This document shows positions 46,783 through 54,983 of a stretch of DNA of 64,000 bases, piece by piece (positions within the stretch are counted from its first letter, which is position 1; each line of letters opens with the position of its first letter). The DNA lies in NCBI RefSeq assembly GCF_002723455.1, contig NZ_PDUS01000001.1, positions 130,991 to 194,990 of the forward strand, in the 5' to 3' direction. The notes beneath the pieces were generated by a model. That model worked only from the letters and a program-made list of their open reading frames with translations. It was not told where the DNA came from and did not search any database. Position numbers and translations under genes: made by a program. The stretch comes from Pseudoalteromonas sp. 3D05. GTDB taxonomy: Bacteria; Pseudomonadota; Gammaproteobacteria; Enterobacterales; Alteromonadaceae.

Positions 46783-47610
46783 TTACTTTTTAAATATCCA
46801 ATACAGGCCTTGAGTAGCGGTAGTGGGAAACGCTGTTTCATGACTTGCACCTAGAATAACGTTAAGCCTTACCTGAATATGCGGCAATAGCGGATCAGAT
46901 AATTTCAACTTTAACTGTTTGGCGCCTAAAACCATATCGTGATCTGGCGAGTCAAATTCAGGCGTTTCATACTCTCCCACACCAATGTACACTTTATGAG
47001 AGCGCAGGCTTGGCGTAATTTTAACATTCAATATATCGTTATTTTTGTACCAAGTTGAAGGACTGCCCAACACATAATTATCAAACATAGTTGGATCAGT
47101 AAAAAGAATATACGCCCCAAATAACCCACCAAGAGAATTACCAACAAAAGTACGCGAACCACTCACTCTGTAGTGCTTGTTAAGATAGCCAAAAACAGAT
47201 TTTTTAATGAACTGAGCATGCGCTTGGGCTTTACCTGTTTCTAGTTTCCAATTAGGGGCTACCTGATGAGTATAGTCGCGCACTCGGCTTGATGGACCTC
47301 GTGATCCTTTTGAATATGAAATACCCACAATTATGGCTTCGTCCATTTTTGCACTGTTCATCGCAAAGCGGGTAGCGCCAGACACAACTTGAAAGCTGTA
47401 CATCGCATCCGTTAAATAAATAACTGGATAAGCTTTATTACTGTTTGCTGCATAAGACCGCGGTAATTTAACGAAAAGAGGATAAATACGGCCAGAAAGA
47501 GGGTCTTTAATTTCGACGATATTACTGCGGGGGATTTCAAATTTATTCTCTGCAGTAGTAGCAAACGCACATAGTAAAAAAACAATGATAAAAATAGGCT
47601 TCACAGGCAT
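46783..47610 (-). CDS. Exported alpha/beta-hydrolase esterase (esterase D/IroE-like)
   Basis: Protein of 275 residues with a signal peptide (FIIVFLLCAFATTA). The alpha/beta-hydrolase core of the PF00756 type shows YPVIYLTDAMYSF near residue 62, the nucleophile elbow FVGNSLGGLFGAY with serine near 154, an acidic residue in VGEYETPEFD and the histidine in LGASHETAFP near the end. This group cleaves siderophore or acyl esters in the periplasm, but no iron genes are near, so the substrate remains open. Its ATG follows a weak leader. Confidence 0.85.
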   Translation of the reverse strand: MPVKPIFIIVFLLCAFATTAENKFEIPRSNIVEIKDPLSGRIYPLFVKLPRSYAANSNKAYPVIYLTDAMYSFQVVSGATRFAMNSAKMDEAIIVGISYSKGSRGPSSRVRDYTHQVAPNWKLETGKAQAHAQFIKKSVFGYLNKHYRVSGSRTFVGNSLGGLFGAYILFTDPTMFDNYVLGSPSTWYKNNDILNVKITPSLRSHKVYIGVGEYETPEFDSPDHDMVLGAKQLKLKLSDPLLPHIQVRLNVILGASHETAFPTTATQGLYWIFKK

Positions 47611-47644
47611 ATAATTCTTTAATTATAAAAGTTCTGCTAGTCTA

Positions 47645-47956
47645 TTAAGTCAGTTTCAAATAAACAATACCTATCACCAATACAGCAACGATATAAAACA
47701 AAAATTGTCTGCCGGCACGTTGGTGCTTTAATGCATTTTCACGCACTGTAGTATCGGTTACCTGTTTTAGCAACTTATTGCCCTTGGCTGAAACAAACAC
47801 TATCGGGACTTTAAGAAAGCGAGGAGCACCTAGCTGCTGCCATATCTGCGGCTCACGAGTTTTAACTGATTGATAATAAGTATATTCAGCCATCACTGAG
47901 CGTAACATAAGGGCTGCCCAAACAGTTACTAACGTAACTAAAATTACCACTTCCAA
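47645..47956 (-). CDS. Small membrane protein of unknown function
   Basis: Protein of 103 residues with two hydrophobic segments (VVILVTLVTVWAALML at the start and FLFYIVAVLVIGIVYL near the end), and a basic middle part. The start is TTG, supported by AAGGAG eight bases upstream. No family was recognised. It lies 34 bp before the esterase gene on the same strand and might be co-transcribed with it. Topology suggests a hairpin in the inner membrane with the middle part on one side. Confidence 0.6.
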   Translation of the reverse strand: MEVVILVTLVTVWAALMLRSVMAEYTYYQSVKTREPQIWQQLGAPRFLKVPIVFVSAKGNKLLKQVTDTTVRENALKHQRAGRQFLFYIVAVLVIGIVYLKLT

Positions 47957-48083
47957 AGCCTGTACTCCTTAAGGTTACAACTAGAGAAAAATGCCACATA
48001 ACAAGTATTAATAAACTTAGCACATCCAAAAAAGCCCCGCTATGTAACATTCTAAAAATAACTAACGACCTCTCTTTACCTAC

Positions 48084-48110
48084 AAAAAGAGCGACTCAAT
48101 TGTCGCTCTA
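48084..48110 (-). terminator. Intrinsic terminator after VOC gene
   Basis: AGAGCGAC/GTCGCTCT makes an 8-bp stem with a TCAATT loop, nine bases after the stop. On the minus strand a TTTTTG run follows directly. Confidence 0.88.
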
Positions 48111-48118
48111 AGGATTAC

Positions 48119-48604
48119 TTAATCATAGTCTGAAGAGTACGTTTCTTCATAGGTATGAGAATAAAGTTCAAATAGGTTGCCGAATGGGTCTTCTAGATAC
48201 ACCATTTTTGCAGGTCTATTGTCATCTTCAGGGTGATATCGCATGACATCCATTCTAACTTTGCCACCAAACTCCTCTGTCTTTTTCATTACACCTTCAA
48301 AATCGTCAGTTTGTAAGCAAAAATGAAAAATCCCCAACCGTGAAAAGTCAACATGATGGCGTTGATCTCGCTCTTTCATTTCAAACAACTCAACGCCGAT
48401 ACCATCTGTTGTTACTAAGTGTGCAATGTTAAACCCTTTAAAACCTTCACCAAAAACAGCAATGCACATTCTGCCAATGGCGGTTTCTCGTTCTTCTTGC
48501 ACCTTGGTATTATTCATGATTATGCGTAAACCAAGCACCTCAGTGTAAAACTCAACCGCCTTGTCCATATCACCAACCATTAGGCCTACATGATTCATTT
48601 TCAT
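48119..48604 (-). CDS. VOC-family lactoylglutathione-lyase-like protein
   Basis: Protein of 161 residues with a single or paired VOC module. MNHVGLMVGDMDKAVEFYTEVLGL opens the first half; GIFHFCLQTDDFEGVMKKTEEFGG and MVYLEDPFGNLFELY form the second. Metal ligands His (MNHVG, IFHFC) and Glu (LFELY, VELFE) are in place, so it is likely an active metal enzyme for a small organic substrate. A GGAG site precedes ATGAAAATG. It is divergent from a LysR regulator, probably its controller. Its substrate is not known. Confidence 0.85.
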   Translation of the reverse strand: MKMNHVGLMVGDMDKAVEFYTEVLGLRIIMNNTKVQEERETAIGRMCIAVFGEGFKGFNIAHLVTTDGIGVELFEMKERDQRHHVDFSRLGIFHFCLQTDDFEGVMKKTEEFGGKVRMDVMRYHPEDDNRPAKMVYLEDPFGNLFELYSHTYEETYSSDYD

Positions 48605-48666
48605 CGCTTTCTCCTACAAAAGTTTGCTTAACTATGAAATCAGTAACACCAGTGTAGAGCAGAATA

Positions 48667-48687
48667 TTGATTAAATTAAATTATCAA
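48667..48687. promoter_or_regulatory. Candidate LysR box TTGAT-N11-ATCAA
   Basis: Perfect 5-bp half-sites separated by 11 bases lie in the divergent region between the VOC gene and its LysR neighbour. This has the T-N11-A geometry typical of LysR sites. Confidence 0.5.
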
Positions 48688-48724
48688 ATATAATCACTTT
48701 AATAACTTAAAATTATGGTAAAAC

Positions 48725-49615
48725 ATGCTAAACCCTATTTGGTTAAATACGTTTGTAACCTTAATTAACACTGGGCACTTTACTAAAACAGCTGAAAAGC
48801 TATTTATGACTCAGCCAGGTGTGAGCCAACAGGTAAGTAAGCTTGAGCAAGCATGTGGCTTTACACTGATAAAAAGAGATAAAAAAAGTTTCGATTTAAC
48901 TGAGCAAGGTCGCCTAGTTTATGATTATGCTACCACCCTGAAAAAGAACGAGCAGACACTCCTTGAAGCATTAGCATTTGATAACCCACATGCTGGAAAC
49001 TGCACCATTGCCTGTTCAGGCTCAATGGCGCTTTTACTGTATCCTGCTTTGTTAGATTTACAAATGAGTCACCCTTCACTTATTATCAAGCTAATAGCAG
49101 CGCCAAATCACCAAATTTTAAATGACATTCAAAAAAGTAACATAGACTTGGGCATTGTCACCGACGTACCCAATATGCGTGAGTTTGATATAAATAAGCT
49201 CGCAAATGAAGAGTTATGTTTAGTGCTACCTAAAAATATCGCACCAACTGGCACATTAGCAGAAACACTTATAAATCAGGGCTTAGTCGATCATCCAGAT
49301 GCCAAGCATTACCTATCGATGTACTTCGAGCAGTGCCAGGAGCCTAGCCTAAAAAAATTAGTTCCCACAGATATTCCCGTTGTCAGCTACATTAATCAGC
49401 TCAGTCAAATTCTTTCACCTGTCGCTAAAGGCTTAGGTTTTACTGTATTACCAAAAAACGCGCTTGAGAATTTTGCTCAAAAAGAACTGCTCACAGTTAT
49501 TAAACCGCCAACCCCGGTTATTGAAACGCTTTATACCGTGAAAAAGAAAAACAGAACGTTGCCTGAACGCTATAAAGCGCTCATAAACGTGATACATAAA
49601 CTAACGGGTGGTTAG
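48725..49615 (+). CDS. LysR-family transcriptional regulator
   Basis: Regulator of 296 residues. The HTH reads WLNTFVTLINTGHFTKTAEK then LFMTQPGVSQQVSKLEQ; the effector-binding half follows with the usual SGSMALLLYPALLDL strand. It is divergent from the VOC gene (121 bp between starts), with a matching inverted repeat in between, so it most likely controls that gene. The ATG has only a weak GGTAAAA before it. Ligand not known. Confidence 0.9.
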   Translation: MLNPIWLNTFVTLINTGHFTKTAEKLFMTQPGVSQQVSKLEQACGFTLIKRDKKSFDLTEQGRLVYDYATTLKKNEQTLLEALAFDNPHAGNCTIACSGSMALLLYPALLDLQMSHPSLIIKLIAAPNHQILNDIQKSNIDLGIVTDVPNMREFDINKLANEELCLVLPKNIAPTGTLAETLINQGLVDHPDAKHYLSMYFEQCQEPSLKKLVPTDIPVVSYINQLSQILSPVAKGLGFTVLPKNALENFAQKELLTVIKPPTPVIETLYTVKKKNRTLPERYKALINVIHKLTGG

Positions 49616-49647
49616 CGTATAAAAGGGTGTCACTTAAAAGTCAGAGT

Positions 49648-50067
49648 TTAAAGGTTTGTCCACTGTTGTTTTAAGCCAATTAAATGAACTACGCCCAAAC
49701 TTAGGCATATTAGCGAACTCCAAACCCAAAAATCAGGCGAGCGCCCTAATGGGTTATTAATGAATAAGAACCCGGCAACGCCTCGTGCTAAATAAACAAA
49801 TGTAATAAGCATCAAAACTGGGCGCACAAATGGCAATTTAAATATAAGTCCAGCGGCAGAAAAAGCAAACAACGACCATGTTAAGAGCACTAATGCTATT
49901 GCAGATGTTATTAATGTAGGCTCAATGCTACCCTGCTCTGCACGTATTGCCATATATTCGCCAGCACCAAAAAAACGATATCAAGTAGCACCAAAGTAAA
50001 TACAACCCAAATGTAACACAGCAGCAAGTGCACTTAATGCGCCCGCAATAATCAGCCAAATATTCAT
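49648..50067 (-). pseudogene. Small membrane protein gene interrupted by an in-frame TGA
   Basis: With GGAAG five bases upstream of an ATG at 50067 the frame reads MNIWLIIAGALSALAAVLH and goes on to GCIYFGAT, where codon 29 (49981-49983) is TGA. The same frame then continues YRFFGAGEYMAIRAE and stays open to 49648, with further membrane segments (about four in total in a 139-residue product). TGG to TGA is a single change, and a tryptophan at that place would give an ordinary small integral membrane protein. The 3' part could restart at an ATG at 49953 and give a 101-residue protein. No selenocysteine element was found. Confidence 0.75.
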
Positions 50068-50359
50068 ATATACTTCCATGCCAGCAGTTAACTTTTCTGA
50101 CTTCATTACACATAACTTCATAAACAAAATCAACACACTAATTGGACTGGAGGTTATTCAAGTAAATAAACTCCCCATATTTAAAAAAACTAAACTTACT
50201 AAAGGTGCTCTTTAGCTTAAAAGACATTCATGTTCGAAATAAGTCAAATCAGCACTATTTATGATCTGTTTTGCCATTCTTGAACATAATGACTTATATT
50301 ATTCAGTAAAATAGTCTATCTTATTGAAAGATAAATTTAGGAAATAAATTACCAGCAAA

Positions 50360-51250
50360 ATGTTCTCAAAAGTTGTAATAATTTGCCTTACATTAAGTTC
50401 ATTTTTGTCATTTGCCTTAGTGAGCGAACTTAAAACCGATACCTGTAAGAAAAATTTATCACAGTGTATTGCTGATCTATCAGCCACTTTAACGCACACG
50501 CCTGCTGCGACACACCTTTGGTTCCATCAAAAACTCACATTAATGGATTTGCTATTTAAAGCCCAAGAATATAACCGCTTGCATAAAGAAGTAGACGACT
50601 TGCTGACTCTGCCTTCATTGCCTAAGCGGGTTGAAATACACAGTTATATGTACAAAGTAAAACTTGCAAGCCAAGATGAAGAGGCAGATTTAAGTGAATA
50701 TATTGAAAGTGTCGATGCCGCATTTTCAAACATGGCACAATGGGATGCGCAAAGTATTATTGATTACGCCACCTTTCAACTGTATACCGGTGATTATAAA
50801 AAAGGCTCATCACTGCTGTTAGAACTGGAAACCAAGTTTAACAATCACCCTAATAGCCATATAAAAAAACAAATTTATACAATATTAGGTTACCTAGCCC
50901 ATAAACAAAATGATTTAGACGCTACACTCACTTATTTACAAATAGCATTAGAAAATGCAAAAAAAGATGATGATATTCATTACTTAGTTATGGCGCATTA
51001 TAATATAGCGCGCGCACTGCATTTTATGGGCCGTTTAGATGAAGCATTACCGTTATTTCAAGATGTCATCTTACAAGCAAAAGCGATAAATGAAGCGTCA
51101 TACCAAAGCTTAACAAATTTACGTATTGCTCAAATCGCTATAAAGAAGAAGCTGCCCGACACAGCCAAATCAGCAATCGTTAATATTGAGACCAAACACC
51201 TACTGACCCATGATCTCGCCCTTTACAATAAACTGAAACTACAGCTCTAA
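50360..51250 (+). CDS. Exported TPR-repeat protein
   Basis: Protein of 296 residues with a signal peptide (VVIICLTLSSFLSFALVS). Helical repeats fill the rest; clear TPR pairs are at about 140-265 (YATFQLYTGDYKKGSSLLLE, YLAHKQNDLDATLTYLQIAL, YNIARALHFMGRLDEALPLF). It would act as a protein-protein platform in the periplasm. No partner domain (GGDEF, kinase) follows, although such N-terminal TPR halves are common in those proteins. The ATG has a purine-poor leader. Function unknown. Confidence 0.72.
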   Translation: MFSKVVIICLTLSSFLSFALVSELKTDTCKKNLSQCIADLSATLTHTPAATHLWFHQKLTLMDLLFKAQEYNRLHKEVDDLLTLPSLPKRVEIHSYMYKVKLASQDEEADLSEYIESVDAAFSNMAQWDAQSIIDYATFQLYTGDYKKGSSLLLELETKFNNHPNSHIKKQIYTILGYLAHKQNDLDATLTYLQIALENAKKDDDIHYLVMAHYNIARALHFMGRLDEALPLFQDVILQAKAINEASYQSLTNLRIAQIAIKKKLPDTAKSAIVNIETKHLLTHDLALYNKLKLQL

Positions 51251-51272
51251 ACTATGTAGCTTAATCGGCATT

Positions 51273-51417
51273 TCATTTTTTAAAAGCTGCAAGGTAATTC
51301 ATTTGCTGCTCCAGCAAACAATGGTCAACCCATGTAAGCTGATGCTTTTTGGAACCATCTACAACTTCAATGCGCTCATGAGCGTACGGTGCTCGCTTGC
51401 AAACAAATGAGTAAAGC
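51273..51417 (-). pseudogene. Remnant of an unidentified gene
   Basis: Forty-seven sense codons without any ATG, GTG or TTG near the 5' side, after a TAG at 51418-51420. They read like real protein: VCKRAPYAHERIEVVDG, then KKHQLTWVDHCLLEQQ and MNYLAAFKK before TGA. Composition is balanced with Trp, Cys and His, unlike random AT-rich frames. An internal ATG exists only nine codons from the end. Most likely the 3' end of a decayed gene. It lies between convergent genes. Confidence 0.4.
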
Positions 51418-51472
51418 TAAAATGAACAAGCTGTTAGGAACCCTAATTAATCAATATGTAGGGTATTTTGCG

Positions 51473-52909
51473 TCACATAGTATTCGCTTGATAAGACTGA
51501 TTAACAACTTCTGGCAATATGTTATTATTTCGGTGAAACCCCACTATGCGATTTACTTTTAATTGCTCACTTCTCACAAACTCTATAAATCGCTTACTAT
51601 AACTGGGCAGTATTTTAGCGATGGTATTATCAAAAGCGACTTCCAAAAAGTCAGTTTGAAATATGATCCCATCTTGCTCAAAAAAGGCAAAGCTTTGACG
51701 CTTTGACCGTGTATTTTCTAAAACGTAAAAACGTACACCATCAATAACTTGTTCATTGGAGAGCGTTTTAAAATTGAATTTTTTTATTACCTCAGAAAAA
51801 CGGGGAAAGGCTTTTATAGCACTAACAGTATAAGCGTCCGCATAAATTACCGCGCCCTGCTCAACATAAGGTAATAAACCTGAAATATGGTCACTGTAGG
51901 GGTGAGTAACATAGACCGCTGTAATGTTTTTCGCTGGGAAACGCTGTTTAATAGCATCGATTACGTGTTTCGATGATTTAGTATTTCTTGACACACCGAA
52001 CACTGTAATATCGTTATTATTTATTTTCAATAGGGTGTTTCTAGTTGCTAAATCATCGGTGACTAAGTAGAGATCATTGGCTATCGCTTTAACCGTGAGG
52101 TCTAACTTTTTGCTTGAAGCAGCTTTAAAGTAGCCAGCGGGTAGCATTAACTTTCCTGTATCTATTTGCTCTATTTCTTCAAATTTTTCAATTCGAGTAA
52201 TAAAACTAGGATTGACGTCCCCATTATATTTCTTGATAAGCGAATGAGCAAAATAGAAACCATTGTTATATCTGTAGTCGTCATAAAGATAAATGCGCTT
52301 TCTACTTTTATTGGTGATTGACACTAAACGCAAAGGCTCAATATTAAATATATATTCCATTGTGCTTTTTTCAGATGGGCGGTGAATTAACGTCACTGTA
52401 TTGGCTTTATCATCCTGATGATATGCTATTTTTTCATCAGTATTCACTTCATTTATTAACGGCCTAACTGCCATAAAATCTAAATTCATCAACGTGAGAT
52501 TCTTATACCGTTTAAAGCTATTCAAGCTTTGTTCAATTGCACTTTTCCCTAAAGAAATCCCATTGCGTTCGTAACGTAAGCTTTCTTCATCATTTTGAAA
52601 GTGCACTTCATCAAAATACTGGCCTCCAGTAAAATTATGAACAACATTTTGATAGTAATGCTGTTTTTTAGTATCAATCTCGGTGATTTTAAAAGCCTTA
52701 TAGCGTGTAGGCGCTTGAAAATCCCATGACTGATAAGGATCACTTCGTCCTAAATAACTATGAGTTAATGAAAAGGTTTCAATAGAAGATGTACTTTGAT
52801 AGTGAGTCTTAATTAAGCTGATAAATGATTTAGCCTCATTGGCATAGGTACTGAGAGTAAAGCTGCTAAGAGCCACTATCGAAAGAAGTGATTTAAAATA
52901 AACCCTCAA
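51473..52909 (-). CDS. Exported metallo-beta-lactamase-fold protein with altered metal motif
   Basis: Protein of 478 residues. It has a signal peptide (about 1-23), then an N-terminal beta-rich domain of about 260 residues without recognised family, then a C-terminal MBL fold (LYLVTDDLATRNTLLKIN, then AVYVTHPYSDHISGL, then GVRFYVLENTRSKRQSFAFF and IFQTDFLE). The family motif HxHxDH reads HPYSDH here, so the second histidine is tyrosine, while Asp and the last His stay. Metal binding may be weaker or mononuclear. The start is TTG with AGGA seven bases upstream. Neighbour of a serine hydrolase on the same strand. Confidence 0.78.
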   Translation of the reverse strand: MRVYFKSLLSIVALSSFTLSTYANEAKSFISLIKTHYQSTSSIETFSLTHSYLGRSDPYQSWDFQAPTRYKAFKITEIDTKKQHYYQNVVHNFTGGQYFDEVHFQNDEESLRYERNGISLGKSAIEQSLNSFKRYKNLTLMNLDFMAVRPLINEVNTDEKIAYHQDDKANTVTLIHRPSEKSTMEYIFNIEPLRLVSITNKSRKRIYLYDDYRYNNGFYFAHSLIKKYNGDVNPSFITRIEKFEEIEQIDTGKLMLPAGYFKAASSKKLDLTVKAIANDLYLVTDDLATRNTLLKINNNDITVFGVSRNTKSSKHVIDAIKQRFPAKNITAVYVTHPYSDHISGLLPYVEQGAVIYADAYTVSAIKAFPRFSEVIKKFNFKTLSNEQVIDGVRFYVLENTRSKRQSFAFFEQDGIIFQTDFLEVAFDNTIAKILPSYSKRFIEFVRSEQLKVNRIVGFHRNNNILPEVVNQSYQANTM

Positions 52910-53019
52910 AATAAATTCCTTTTTATAGGTTAAGTGAGATACCCCACAAAACTTCCTGATAAAAATAGTAAATGCATTAAGCGGTTTATCCGCTAAATGC
53001 TTATATTTTAATTACGACT

Positions 53020-54114
53020 CTACTTAACAGTAGAGAGAATAAGGCTATCAATTTCGTTATTTACAGCACCAATGCTGCTGTTATTTAATATCACATAGCC
53101 AAAGTTTAAGTCGGTGACAGAGCGTGATAGCGAAACCCAACCCCGATTAAACCCAGCAAAGCCGAGACTATTGTTTTCTGCGTCCACGACATAGCTCATA
53201 CTCCAACGTCCATTAGTGTTCGGAGCTGGCTTTATCATCTGATCAATAAGCTTTTCTGACAACAATGTTAAACCGTTATAATGACCCTCTTTGTTGCGTA
53301 ATACAGCCATATTAAAGCGTGCTAAATCTCTGGGGGTAGTTTGCAAACCTGCCGCAGCTTTTTCGTTGAAGTACACCATACCCGTTATTCTGCCAGTATT
53401 ATCATAAGGTGTTGCCGACTTATTCATTACCTTTTCAGTAATATTAAAAGTAGAATCCTGCATATTTAGTGGGCCGAATACATATTTCTGCATGTAGTCA
53501 TCAAATGTCATGCCGGATACATCTTCAATTAGCAGCTGCACCACTGAATACCCACCACCAGAATAAGACCACTTTGTATCTGGCGCATGAATAAGTTCAA
53601 CGGGTCCAGCATTATTGTTATCACCTTTTAGTGAATCAACAATAGAGGATAACTTTTCACGAGAGTCCCACCCTGAATAGGGTCCCAGCGACAAACCTGA
53701 AGTGTGAGATAGGACATTTCTTAACGTTACTTTTTGTACGTCAAACTCAGCGTTAGGAATCTGCCAGCGTTTAAGATATTGATTAATTGGCGCATCTAAA
53801 TCGACTTTATCTTGGGCGACTAACTGCATTACCCCCCACGCAGTCACCAACTTAGAAATCGAACCTACATTAAACATTGTACGTTGAGTTATTTGTGTTT
53901 TCGTTGCTACATCTGCAAAGCCATAGGAACGAAACCCAACGAGTCCATTACCATTGACAAGCGCAATTGCAACACCCGGTGCTTTGTGTTTATCTAAAAT
54001 TTTGGGAACGGCATTGTCCAAACGCGCTGTAAGCTCAGACACGTCAGTAATTTCTTCGGCAGTAACAAACTTGGCTAAAACAAGCGCCGATATTACTAAA
54101 ATAGATTTAATCAT
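53020..54114 (-). CDS. Exported serine hydrolase, class C beta-lactamase-like
   Basis: Protein of 364 residues with a signal peptide (ILVISALVLAKFVTA). The SxxK catalytic motif is in NVGSISKLVTAW near residues 85-88; the Tyr motif is YSGGGYSVVQ near 185. LSHTSGLSLG and the lid region are typical of the family (PF00144), which includes esterases, D-aminopeptidases and carboxypeptidases rather than true resistance enzymes. AAGGAAAGTT lies before the ATG. About 110 bp separate it from the MBL-fold gene downstream; the two could serve one pathway. Confidence 0.88.
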   Translation of the reverse strand: MIKSILVISALVLAKFVTAEEITDVSELTARLDNAVPKILDKHKAPGVAIALVNGNGLVGFRSYGFADVATKTQITQRTMFNVGSISKLVTAWGVMQLVAQDKVDLDAPINQYLKRWQIPNAEFDVQKVTLRNVLSHTSGLSLGPYSGWDSREKLSSIVDSLKGDNNNAGPVELIHAPDTKWSYSGGGYSVVQLLIEDVSGMTFDDYMQKYVFGPLNMQDSTFNITEKVMNKSATPYDNTGRITGMVYFNEKAAAGLQTTPRDLARFNMAVLRNKEGHYNGLTLLSEKLIDQMIKPAPNTNGRWSMSYVVDAENNSLGFAGFNRGWVSLSRSVTDLNFGYVILNNSSIGAVNNEIDSLILSTVK

Positions 54115-54505
54115 AACTTTCCTTGTGGTTAAAACCCTTACAAAAAATGCTTAGGTTGTTGAATAGTCTATTTACCTTGAATTTCAGTATTAACTTTTTG
54201 GTTTAGGTTAAAATCTTTACCTAAAGAATCACAACAAATTGATTCTGTTGCAGTACAGCGTACTTATGTCGTTATGCCGAACTGACTATCCCTTTGCACC
54301 ACTAAACGCAAGCAACTGTAGAATAAGATGGATAGTCGATGGGTGTAAAAGATTGAATGGTTATAAGGCTCTGGTTTTACCACTGTCTCGTTTACTCACG
54401 AACAATGTAATTAAAAAACCATCTAATTATCTAAGGTATAGCCGAGCAAACGTAAATCACTCACACAAAAGGAAAAATTTTACCCCATTCATTTATTGAC
54501 AGTCT
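54115..54505. other. Intergenic region with two inverted repeats
   Basis: 391 bp. TTTAGGT-N10-ACCTAAA (54202-54225) is close to the serine hydrolase promoter. GACTATCC/GGATAGTC (54284-54291 and 54330-54337) is a perfect 8-bp repeat around 38 bases. A plus-strand open frame of 86 codons (54239-54499) has no family, no ribosome-binding site and unusual composition, so I did not call it. Confidence 0.5.
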
Positions 54506-54691
54506 CTAGCTAGCCATTTTAGATAAAAATATAAAAAAGCCACCAATCAAAGTTAGAGCAACGATCACTACTATAGTGAGTGTTTTTGACTGTAACATTG
54601 ATTCAATCAAACCTACTTCTGTTTGCATCTTTATTAATTCCTTTGGATCTACGCTATCTCTTGGCCTTGACTTATTTGTACCTGATTTCAT
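54506..54691 (-). CDS. Small single-pass membrane protein
   Basis: Protein of 61 residues. A basic/acidic head (MKSGTNKSRPRDSVDPKEL) leads to a hydrophobic C-terminal helix (TLTIVVIVALTLIGGFFIFL). The ATG at 54691 is preferred to a TTG two codons earlier. It overlaps the preceding membrane-protein gene by 20 bases, so the two are a coupled pair. No family was recognised. Confidence 0.55.
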   Translation of the reverse strand: MKSGTNKSRPRDSVDPKELIKMQTEVGLIESMLQSKTLTIVVIVALTLIGGFFIFLSKMAS

Positions 54692-54983
54692 TGGCAACTT
54701 TGCGTAAACGCTTTTTAATTAAAAGCTGATCACAATAAACAGAAAAAAAGCTACCAACCAAGAAAGAGGCTAGCAGTAACACCCAATATAGCGGCGACTG
54801 AACTCCTGAAGCCAAAAGAAATAAATTAAACGGTATAACAAAAAACAAAAATCCTAATACTTTTATAAATTCTCTGAACAGTTGACTACTAGAGTTTGCT
54901 TCACCGATAAATGATTGAAGTGTTTGTTCTCGCGTATCACACAAATTAGGAAATGTCTTTTTTAACCATTTTGAATAATTCAA
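54672..54983 (-). CDS. Small two-helix membrane protein
   Basis: Protein of 103 residues. A polar N-terminal part (NYSKWLKKTFPNLCDTREQ) is followed by two hydrophobic segments (VLGFLFFVIPFNLFLLA and LYWVLLLASFLVGSFFSVY) and a basic tail. Start is TTG with AAGGA seven bases before it. It is coupled to the 61-residue protein gene downstream. Together they look like a two-component small membrane system, without recognised relatives. Confidence 0.55.
   Translation of the reverse strand: MNYSKWLKKTFPNLCDTREQTLQSFIGEANSSSQLFREFIKVLGFLFFVIPFNLFLLASGVQSPLYWVLLLASFLVGSFFSVYCDQLLIKKRLRKVANEIRYK

Noticed and set aside
49981..49983. Selenocysteine at the in-frame TGA
   Set aside because: No SECIS-like hairpin after the codon could be made out and the family has tryptophan-like context there; a nonsense change is simpler.
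53020..54114. Serine hydrolase as an antibiotic-resistance beta-lactamase
   Set aside because: SxxK and Tyr motifs are shared by esterases and peptidases of the same fold; nothing specific to AmpC was seen.
54239..54499. An 86-codon plus-strand frame between the serine hydrolase and small membrane genes
   Set aside because: Unusual composition, no family, no ribosome-binding site, and it overlaps the exact inverted repeats.
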